This document shows positions 9,193-17,112 of a DNA stretch of 33,345 nt, piece after piece. The stretch's first letter is position 1. Every line of letters begins with the position of its first letter. The notes below the pieces were generated by a model. The model was not told the origin of the DNA, did not search any database, and saw only the letters and a program-made list of their open reading frames with translations. The position numbers were made by a program, and so were the translations under genes. Source of the DNA: Tannerella sp. (GTDB lineage Bacteria > Bacteroidota > Bacteroidia > Bacteroidales > Tannerellaceae). Location: positions 1 through 33,345 of the forward strand of contig JAISCL010000339.1 of assembly GCA_031265585.1 (NCBI GenBank), in the 5' to 3' direction.

Positions 9193-10569
9193 ATGTCAGA
9201 TTATCAAAAGTTACTGGAAAAACAGAGGGCGTTTTTTGCTACAGGCAAAACAGGAAACATCGCGTTTCGTATCGGGCAACTGGAAAAACTTCGCCGGGTT
9301 GTCATTGAGAAACATCAGGATATAGAAAATGCGCTGTATAAGGATTTGAGGAAGTCTGATTTTGAGGCTTTTGCAACAGAAGTAACCGCGATGATTGACG
9401 AGATCAATTGCGCTGTTGAGAATCTGGAAACCTGGCTGGCGCCTGTTCATACGCCTTCTCCCCCTTTGTTCGGACAGGCGGAAAGCAGGATCTATTATGA
9501 GCCTTATGGTACGGTGTTGATACTGAATACCTGGAATTATCCGTTCGTGCTTTGTTTTAAGCCTCTTGTCGGCGCACTGGCGGCCGGAAACTGTTGTGTC
9601 GTTAAGCCGTCGGAAGTAGCGCCGGCCACCTCCAGCGTGCTGGCGGATCTTATTCATACGGCCTTTGAAGAAGAATACTGTGCGGCGGTCGAATGTGGGG
9701 CGGAAGAAACAGCCGGGCTGTTAAAGGAACGTTTTGATTTTATCCTTTATACAGGCGGAACGAACGGAGGCCGTATGGTGGCGAAAGCCGCAGCAGAACA
9801 CCTGACTCCCACCGTCCTGGAACTTGGCGGAAAAAGCCCCTGTATTGTAGATCAATCGGCCGATATCGAACGTTCGGTGGCTTCGATATGCTGGGGTAAA
9901 TTCATTAACTCCGGACAGACCTGTACCGCTCCCGATTACGTATGGGTTCATAGAGCGGTGAAAGATAAGCTGATTGAAGCGTTGAAAAGGCAGATAACGG
10001 CATTTTATGGAGATGATATTAAGCATAATCCGGATTTCGGCCGGATCATTAACCGCCGTCATTTCGACCGTTTACGGGGCCTGATGCAGGAAGGGCGGCT
10101 CGTTTTCGGAGGCGAAATCGATGAAAGCCAGAATTTTATTTCACCTGCCATTCTGGATGGAATCACCTGGGATCATAAAATCATGCAGGAAGAAATATTT
10201 GGCCCTTTATTACCTGTGATGACTTTTGAAAATCTTGAAGAGGTGGTCGTGACGCTTGCCGGGCGCGAAAAGCCTCTTGCTTTGTATTTGTATACGACGG
10301 ATAAGGCATCAGAGGAAATGATCATCCATAACGTTTCGTTCGGAGGCGGATGTGTTAATGCTACACTGATGCACATGCTGAACACAAACCTTCCGTTTGG
10401 CGGTGTGGGAAACAGCGGGCATGGATCTTATTCCGGCCGGTGGAGCGTCGAAACCTTCTCCCATAAAAAAGGAGTATTGAACAGGGCTTTGTCGGATGAG
10501 CCGGCGCCTGTTTTTCCACCCTATAAAGATCATGTAAAGATGTTGAAACAAATTTATTTAGGCAAATAA
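9193..10569 (+). CDS. Aldehyde dehydrogenase family protein
   Basis: 458 aa; PYGTVLILNTWNYPF, VLELGGKSPCIVD, FINSGQTCTAPDY catalytic Cys region. Confidence 0.95.
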   Translation: MSDYQKLLEKQRAFFATGKTGNIAFRIGQLEKLRRVVIEKHQDIENALYKDLRKSDFEAFATEVTAMIDEINCAVENLETWLAPVHTPSPPLFGQAESRIYYEPYGTVLILNTWNYPFVLCFKPLVGALAAGNCCVVKPSEVAPATSSVLADLIHTAFEEEYCAAVECGAEETAGLLKERFDFILYTGGTNGGRMVAKAAAEHLTPTVLELGGKSPCIVDQSADIERSVASICWGKFINSGQTCTAPDYVWVHRAVKDKLIEALKRQITAFYGDDIKHNPDFGRIINRRHFDRLRGLMQEGRLVFGGEIDESQNFISPAILDGITWDHKIMQEEIFGPLLPVMTFENLEEVVVTLAGREKPLALYLYTTDKASEEMIIHNVSFGGGCVNATLMHMLNTNLPFGGVGNSGHGSYSGRWSVETFSHKKGVLNRALSDEPAPVFPPYKDHVKMLKQIYLGK

Positions 10570-10637
10570 GATGCCGGATAATCGGTAAAAATATAAATAA
10601 TTGCTTTAAAAGAATTGTTTTGTGCAAAAGATTGTAT

Positions 10638-10645
10638 TATCTTTG
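10638..10645 (+). promoter_or_regulatory. -7 box TATCTTTG for the Ig-repeat protein gene
   Basis: Within TTGTATTATCTTTG, about 80 bp upstream of the 10724 ATG. Confidence 0.65.
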
Positions 10646-10723
10646 TTTGCTCTATGCTTTTCGCATTATTAAAATAAAAAATTGTTAGGTTGTATGATTG
10701 AATATTCATTAAAAGATTTAATT

Positions 10724-13504
10724 ATGGGAAAATTAATTACGAAAAAGACGCTATTCATGTGCGTGCTAAGCCTGTTTGTTTGGATGGGTGCGAAAGCGCA
10801 AACCGTCGTCCCGGTTATTGAAGTTAGATTGCCTGAGACCGTGACTGTGGAGATGGGTGCTCCAGATTATATATTAATTGCGGATATCATTCCTGGAGAT
10901 GCTACAGATAAATATGTAAAATGGACGCTTGAACCTTCTCCTTCCGAAGCAATTACTATTGATACTACAGGTGTTGATAAAACACATTGTGTTATTCATC
11001 CTATTGGTGCAGGCAAGGCGACACTTACGGCTAAAACCTCTGATGGGCCATTTACGGCTACTTGTGAAATAACCGTAGTGAAACCGGTTGTGGGTATGAC
11101 ATTGGACGGAGATCAAAATATAGAGATCTTGATTGGCAGAGACTCACTGCTGAAAGTAAAGATTGATCCGTTTGATGCGACTAATCCTGCCGTTATATGG
11201 GAAAGTCGTGATTCTTCCATTGTAGATCTTATATCAACGGAAGAAAACAGTAGTACCGACTCGGTTTGTAAGATTTTGCCTCTTAAACCGGGTACGGTTA
11301 GGATCTATGCTAAAACTGTTGAGGGAGATTTTGAAGATTTTTTTGAGATTACCGTAAAATCGGCTGAGATAAAGGAATTTTCACTTAACCATTCAATTAA
11401 AAATGATGATACGTTATGGATGTATATAGGTGAAGACACGACCCTTATTGCGCAGATACGTCCGCTCGAGGGAACGTATAAACAGGTTTATTGGACGAAT
11501 ACAAACTTTCCGGCTGAGGATATTATTGAGATCATATCCTCCGGTCGCGATACGATCTGTAGAATCAGGGCGACAGGTGTCGGGGTGGCTAAAATTGCAG
11601 CGGAGACTTATGATGGTGGGAAAAGAGACACCTGTGTGGTGAAGGTCGAAGCGGTAAAAATTGATACCATGTATATGAAGGTGGATACCCTCTATTTGGA
11701 CAATAAGTATCATACAGATTCCCTGTTGATTGCTACGATCGCTCCCTTTGAAGCGACGAATAAATCAATTACTTTTACAAGCGACAATTCTAATATTGTA
11801 GAAGTCACTTCCGTAGAAAAAGATACGGTTTGCCATATAAGAGCTGGTTATTCCGGAGAAACATATATTTATGCCGAAACGTTCGATGGCAGATTTAAGG
11901 ATTCCTGTTATGTAAAAGTGACTGTTCCGGTGGATAGCATCATTTTGCGCGCGGATACTTTAAAGGACGACAATTATGATCCTGCGGAGGTAATAAAGAT
12001 TTCTGACGGGCAAAGAACGATTAATGGAATAAACTTAGTGACTGACAGTGTTGTACGACTGACGGCAGTTATTTATCCCGATTCGGCAACCGAAGCCGCC
12101 TGTACGCCTTTGGTCTGGTATAATTTTGATCCGGATTTGATGAGAATTGATTCAATAAGACCGGAATCTATCGACACCGTATGTTATCTAACCGCACGCC
12201 TGTGGGGAGTTGATACGATTTCTGTTACGACGGCCGATGGCGCTGTTTCAAGTGATCTCTATTTCATTTCTATTCCTTTCAGGGAAGCAGACAGTATAAA
12301 AATAAATGTGGATGGGGGAATTGTAGATCAAGATACCATCACTTTGAATGTGAAAGATTCATGCGAATTAGCCACTACCATTTATCCGTGGAATGCTTCG
12401 AGTGATACGTTAACGTGGGAAATTATTGGCGAGACGGATGTGATAAGCGTGGATTCGGTAGAAAACAGGGTATTTCTTAGCGGATTGAAACAGGGTGACG
12501 CAATCCTGTATGCCCATGCAACGGATGGCAGTCAGAAAAAGGATTCATTTATTGTCCGGGTTCGCACTGTTCCGGTGGATAATATGGCCCTTACGAAGGA
12601 TACCGTATACCTGTATGAAAATAATGTCGATTCGGTATTTGCCGTCATAGTTCCGGTGAATGCTACGGATAAAGCGGTAGACTGGTCAAGCAGCAATGAC
12701 GGAATAGTGGCAATACAAGCAATGACGGATACGGTCTGCACCTTTAAAGGTCTGAAAGCAGATACGGCTGTTATCCGGGCCGAAATCAACGGATTTAAAG
12801 ATTCGTGTGTAGTCATTGTAAAGGAACAGTTTCTGTTTCTGGAATCCGATACGACTTCCACGAATACGGGTCTCATTGCATTGTCACTGAAATTGCCGGA
12901 GGATGTAACGCTTGCCGGATCGTTTGAATTGCAATTGCCGAAAGGCTTTGGACTGACGCTTGAAGGTGTGGATTATAGGACAGAGTTGGAAGTGCTCTAT
13001 AAGGAATCTTCGGATCTGACTATAAAACGATTAAGTGAATTAAATGATAGTACTTATATCTTTACGATTGTATTGAAAGCGTCGCCGGCAAACGGAAGTT
13101 CGGCTCCGGAAAAGAAGAAAGTGATGGATATTGCCTATACTATTTATGATAATGATTTGGAAAGCAGTACAGCTCTATACGATGTTAAGATTGTCAATGT
13201 AGACTTTCAATTAAGTGATGATACGGAGATCAGGGAAGATCATACCGTTAAAATCAAGGTCTTTAAAGATGAAACCGGTAATGAAGTGATTGAAGGTCGG
13301 AACCTGAATGTTTACATAACGGATCATTGTCTGTATGTCAATTCGGCGAAAGCGGAAACAGTTTCTGTTTATGCATTGAACGGAAGCCTTCTTTTCTCAA
13401 AAGAGAAACCGGAAGGACAGGCTGCTTTCACAATCCATACACAGGAAAAGATCCTGATCGTAAGAGGCAGTTCGGGTTGGGCGCAGAAAGTGTTTAATCA
13501 ATAA
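10724..13504 (+). CDS. Secreted multi-repeat BIG2-type Ig-like protein with C-terminal sorting-like domain
   Basis: Signal peptide MGKLITKKTLFMCVLSLFVWMGAKAQ; repeated AxI.P.dATnk.v.W.s.....v and A.T.DG.f.DsC.V.V units; C-terminus VYALNGSLLFSKE...ILIVRGSSGWAQKVFNQ. Start moved from 10682 to 10724 because of the signal peptide. Confidence 0.85.
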   Translation: MGKLITKKTLFMCVLSLFVWMGAKAQTVVPVIEVRLPETVTVEMGAPDYILIADIIPGDATDKYVKWTLEPSPSEAITIDTTGVDKTHCVIHPIGAGKATLTAKTSDGPFTATCEITVVKPVVGMTLDGDQNIEILIGRDSLLKVKIDPFDATNPAVIWESRDSSIVDLISTEENSSTDSVCKILPLKPGTVRIYAKTVEGDFEDFFEITVKSAEIKEFSLNHSIKNDDTLWMYIGEDTTLIAQIRPLEGTYKQVYWTNTNFPAEDIIEIISSGRDTICRIRATGVGVAKIAAETYDGGKRDTCVVKVEAVKIDTMYMKVDTLYLDNKYHTDSLLIATIAPFEATNKSITFTSDNSNIVEVTSVEKDTVCHIRAGYSGETYIYAETFDGRFKDSCYVKVTVPVDSIILRADTLKDDNYDPAEVIKISDGQRTINGINLVTDSVVRLTAVIYPDSATEAACTPLVWYNFDPDLMRIDSIRPESIDTVCYLTARLWGVDTISVTTADGAVSSDLYFISIPFREADSIKINVDGGIVDQDTITLNVKDSCELATTIYPWNASSDTLTWEIIGETDVISVDSVENRVFLSGLKQGDAILYAHATDGSQKKDSFIVRVRTVPVDNMALTKDTVYLYENNVDSVFAVIVPVNATDKAVDWSSSNDGIVAIQAMTDTVCTFKGLKADTAVIRAEINGFKDSCVVIVKEQFLFLESDTTSTNTGLIALSLKLPEDVTLAGSFELQLPKGFGLTLEGVDYRTELEVLYKESSDLTIKRLSELNDSTYIFTIVLKASPANGSSAPEKKKVMDIAYTIYDNDLESSTALYDVKIVNVDFQLSDDTEIREDHTVKIKVFKDETGNEVIEGRNLNVYITDHCLYVNSAKAETVSVYALNGSLLFSKEKPEGQAAFTIHTQEKILIVRGSSGWAQKVFNQ

Positions 13505-13523
13505 AGTAAATCAGTAATTAATT

Positions 13524-13565
13524 AAAAAAAAATCGAACCGGAATTTCTCCGGTTCGATTTTTTTT
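13524..13565 (+). terminator. Intrinsic terminator after the Ig-repeat gene
   Basis: aaaaaatcgaaccgg-aatttct-ccggttcgatttttttt. Confidence 0.9.
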
Positions 13566-13728
13566 GCAGGTATGCCCTATCCTCCAGCAATTGACCATAG
13601 TTATCGCTGACGATCAATGCAGAAATTTGTCTGCTGCATTGGTATATTCTTTTTATAAAGACACCAAGCCGGTTGTGCCCCGGATATAAAAATAAGTCGA
13701 TTTATTTTGTGTTTTATTCAGGTTGTAT

Positions 13729-13736
13729 TATCTTTG
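13729..13736 (+). promoter_or_regulatory. -7 box TATCTTTG for the TrpB-like gene
   Basis: Within TTGTATTATCTTTG, upstream of the 13776 ATG. Confidence 0.7.
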
Positions 13737-13775
13737 CTCACAAATGGAAAGAAATATCATCAAAAAATAAGAATT

Positions 13776-15137
13776 ATGTCAACAAAAAAGTTTTTACTGG
13801 AAGAGAAAGATATTCCGACAGCATGGTATAACATTGTTGCGGATATGAAAAACAAACCGTTACCACCCCTGAACCCTGCTACAAAACAGCCTCTGAACCC
13901 GGAGGATCTTTATCCTGTTTTTGCAAAAGAGCTTGTTGCGCAGGAGCTGAATCAGACGGATCCGTGGATTGAGATTCCGGATGAGATACGTGAAATGTAC
14001 CGGATATGGCGTCCGACGCCGCTGGTTCGCGCTTTCGGATTTGAAAAGGCACTGGATACGCCGGCACATATTTATTTCAAAAACGAAAGTGTCAGTCCGG
14101 TCGGTTCGCATAAACTTAATTCTGCCATTGCGCAGGCATATTACTGCAAAAAGGAGGGGCTTACCAATCTTACGACGGAAACGGGCGCCGGACAGTGGGG
14201 CGCTGCCATGTCGTATGCCGCAAAAGCGTTTGGTCTTGAACTGGCTGTTTACATGGTGAAAATAAGCTACGAGCAAAAGCCTTACCGCCGTTCTATCATG
14301 CAGACTTTCGGTGCGCAGGTGATCGCTTCACCCAGTATGAGCACCAAAGCCGGGCGTCAGATCCTGACGGAAAACCCGCAGTACATGGGCAGCCTTGGTA
14401 CGGCGATCTCCGAAGCGGTCGAATTGGCGATACAGACGCCCAATTGCAAATATGTACTGGGAAGCGTCCTTAACCATGTGGCGCTCCATCAGACTGTTCT
14501 CGGTCTGGAGGCGGAGAAACAGATGGAGATGGCGGGCGAATATCCGGATGTAGTCGTCGCCTGTTTTGGCGGCGGGTCAAACTTTTCCGGCATAAGTTTC
14601 CCGTTTTTACGGCATCAGTTTACGGAAGGCAGGAAGGTTCGTGTAGTTGCTGTGGAGCCTGCATCCTGTCCGAAGCTCACACGCGGCGTGTTCCAGTATG
14701 ATTTCGGCGACGAGGCCGGATATACTCCTTTCCTGCCGATGTACACGCTGGGCCATACGTTTGCGCCTCCTCATATTCATGCGGGCGGATTGCGGTATCA
14801 TGGCGCCGGAACAATCGTCAGTCAGCTTAACCGGGACGGATTGATGGAAGCGGTCGATGTAAACCAGCTTGATGCATTCAAGGCGGCTGTTCTTTTTGCC
14901 CAAACGGAAAGTATTATTCCCGCGCCGGAATCGTCACATGCGATCGCAACGGTTATCCGTGAAGCGGAAAAGGCGAAAGAAGAAGGAAAACAGAAAACCA
15001 TACTGTTTAATCTTTCCGGTCACGGTTTGATAGATATGTCTGCTTATGACCGGTATTTCGCCGGTGATTTGTCGAATTATGAACTGACCGAAGCCGATCT
15101 GGCAAAAAGCATTGATCCGCTGGAAAAAATCATTTAA
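13776..15137 (+). CDS. TrpB2-type PLP-dependent tryptophan synthase beta-like protein
   Basis: RPTPLVRA, NESVSPVGSHKLNSA (PLP lysine), TETGAGQWGAA, GGGSNFSG; start moved from 13707 to 13776 because the -7 box lies between them. Confidence 0.92.
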   Translation: MSTKKFLLEEKDIPTAWYNIVADMKNKPLPPLNPATKQPLNPEDLYPVFAKELVAQELNQTDPWIEIPDEIREMYRIWRPTPLVRAFGFEKALDTPAHIYFKNESVSPVGSHKLNSAIAQAYYCKKEGLTNLTTETGAGQWGAAMSYAAKAFGLELAVYMVKISYEQKPYRRSIMQTFGAQVIASPSMSTKAGRQILTENPQYMGSLGTAISEAVELAIQTPNCKYVLGSVLNHVALHQTVLGLEAEKQMEMAGEYPDVVVACFGGGSNFSGISFPFLRHQFTEGRKVRVVAVEPASCPKLTRGVFQYDFGDEAGYTPFLPMYTLGHTFAPPHIHAGGLRYHGAGTIVSQLNRDGLMEAVDVNQLDAFKAAVLFAQTESIIPAPESSHAIATVIREAEKAKEEGKQKTILFNLSGHGLIDMSAYDRYFAGDLSNYELTEADLAKSIDPLEKII

Positions 15138-15153
15138 CGAAAGTTTAACAGGC

Positions 15154-15236
15154 TCTATAACGTTTTGTATGTCCCCGACGGGGCATCTCTGTAATTTGCG
15201 GAGACGTCTCCACGGTTTGCGCACAAAACAGTATGG
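15154..15236. repeat. Putative short inverted-repeat element with palindromic core
   Basis: ataacgttttgt ... ggagacgtctcc ... acaaaacagtat: imperfect terminal inverted repeats around a perfect 12-bp palindrome; architecture similar to 660-775. Confidence 0.35.
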
Positions 15237-15242
15237 AACCGG

Positions 15243-17060
15243 TTAATCTTTGTACATTTCTTCTATTTCAGCTGCATAGTTTCGGGCGATGGCCGGGCGT
15301 TTTATTTTTAACGTATCAGTTATTTCGCCTTTATCCTTTGATAAAGATTCGGGCAGAAGCGTAAAGCGTTTGATTTTTTCGAAAGAGGCGAAACCTTTCT
15401 GGCAATCTTCAATAATGGATTGGAAAAAGCGTATGATTTCCGTCCTTTTTATCAATTCCTTGCGCTCTTCAAACGGAATATTTTTTGAAAGGGCGTATTT
15501 TTCAAGCGCTTCGAAATTCGGAATGATCAGGGCGCTGACAAATTTATAATTGTCGGCAATGACAATGCACTGTTCGATGTAGTTATTGCCGCTCATACTT
15601 AATTCGATAGCCTGCGGAGCGATGTATTTGCCATTGGATGTTTTGAACAGGTCTTTTATCCGTTCGAGGAAATAAAGCGTCTCTCCTTCGAGCCTTCCGG
15701 CATCGCCTGTACGGAAAAAACCGTCTTCCGTGAACACTTTTGCTGTTTCTTCCGGCTTTTTATAATAGCCGCTTGTAATGGTTTTGCCTTTAACCAGGAT
15801 CTCACTGTTTTCGGGATCTATCTTTACCTGCAGATCCGGCATGACCGTTCCGATGGAGCCTAGCGTGTAATTTGTCTGCGGATAGAAACAGACCGTGGCC
15901 GAAGTTTCGGACAGTCCGTAGCCATACCGGACAGGGAAGTTGACCGACAGTAGAAACTCTGCAATGTTATCTGCCAGCGGCGCTCCCGCAACCGGGAATA
16001 CACGTCCGCGGTTCAGTCCTACCACTTTTTTCAACAGGGCGAAAACCGTATGGTCATAAATATGAAATTTTACGGATAACCGGAAGGGCGGCTTGGTTCC
16101 CGTCCGTCTGTAATCAAGTACATACCTGCGTCCGGTTTTGATGGCATGTCTGAATATTTTTTGTAATAAGCCCGATGATCCGTTTATTTTATCCTGTACG
16201 CCTGCGTACACTTTTTCCCAGAAACGCGGTACGTTACACATCAATGTGGGACGCACCTCCGGCAATGTTTCCTGTATTTTTTTGGGATCCAGATTGACCG
16301 CGACCTCTACTCCCTTGTGAAAACAATAGCAGGCCCAGGCTTTTTCGAAGATATGCGTCAACGGCAGGAAACACATCGACAGGTCACTGTCGTTTACTTC
16401 CGGCAGACGCAGGTCATGGATACGCAGTACTTCCAGAAAGTTGGCGTGTGTGAGCATGACGCCTTTCGACTCGCCAGTCGTTCCGGACGTGTAAACGATC
16501 GCCGCCGGATCTTCGGGGACGGCGTTGCTTCTTCTTATCTTTGCTTCCGTTTCCGTCAGTGCATGATCGCCCAGCCGGAGAAATTCTTCCATATAGACCG
16601 ATGTCCTGTCTTCCGGGTTACGCACGATGGCCGGATCAAAAATAATCAGCCGTTTCAGTATATTCCCGTTTTTCTGCTGGACACGGAACGCATTATTGTA
16701 TTGTAACTGTTCCCCGACAAACAAAAAACGGATGTGGGAATCACGTACAATGTATTCGATCTGCGCCGGAGAACTCGTTGCATACATCGGAACGGAAACA
16801 GCGCGGATCCCGTAGGCTCCATAGTCCGTAAAAAAACATTCAGGTGTGTTCTGCGCACAGATTCCGATATTTTCGTGCGTTTCCACACCATATTCAATCA
16901 TCGCTTGCGACGTCAGCCGCACATATTCCGCAAAATCCGCCCAGGATATTTTCTGCCATTTCCGGTTTTTATCGCGGTACCGGATCGCCGAACGGTTTTT
17001 GTATTTTTCCGCACGCCTGAAAATCATTTCGGCGGGGTGATAATAAGTCATCTGCATCAT
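15243..17060 (-). CDS. Long-chain fatty-acid--CoA ligase (AMP-forming)
   Basis: AMP-binding motif AAIVYTSGTTGESKGVMLTHANF, YGLSETSATVCF, DLFKTSNGKYIAPQ; start probably 17060 (MMQMTYYHPAEMIF). Confidence 0.93.
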   Translation of the reverse strand: MMQMTYYHPAEMIFRRAEKYKNRSAIRYRDKNRKWQKISWADFAEYVRLTSQAMIEYGVETHENIGICAQNTPECFFTDYGAYGIRAVSVPMYATSSPAQIEYIVRDSHIRFLFVGEQLQYNNAFRVQQKNGNILKRLIIFDPAIVRNPEDRTSVYMEEFLRLGDHALTETEAKIRRSNAVPEDPAAIVYTSGTTGESKGVMLTHANFLEVLRIHDLRLPEVNDSDLSMCFLPLTHIFEKAWACYCFHKGVEVAVNLDPKKIQETLPEVRPTLMCNVPRFWEKVYAGVQDKINGSSGLLQKIFRHAIKTGRRYVLDYRRTGTKPPFRLSVKFHIYDHTVFALLKKVVGLNRGRVFPVAGAPLADNIAEFLLSVNFPVRYGYGLSETSATVCFYPQTNYTLGSIGTVMPDLQVKIDPENSEILVKGKTITSGYYKKPEETAKVFTEDGFFRTGDAGRLEGETLYFLERIKDLFKTSNGKYIAPQAIELSMSGNNYIEQCIVIADNYKFVSALIIPNFEALEKYALSKNIPFEERKELIKRTEIIRFFQSIIEDCQKGFASFEKIKRFTLLPESLSKDKGEITDTLKIKRPAIARNYAAEIEEMYKD

Positions 17061-17112
17061 AGTATATTTATTTTTGTTAATTATTTTCATTCTGTCAAAG
17101 GGCAGCATTGTG

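Noticed and set aside
13568-13689. Open frame VCPILQQLTIVIADDQCRNLSAALVYSFYKDTKPVVPRI, possible gene remnant upstream of the TrpB2-like gene
   Set aside because: No start codon, overlaps the terminator, and the family could not be recognised; chance is as likely.
13776-15137. Canonical trpB of a tryptophan operon
   Set aside because: Sequence looks TrpB2-type and no trpA or other trp genes are adjacent, so the symbol was left blank.
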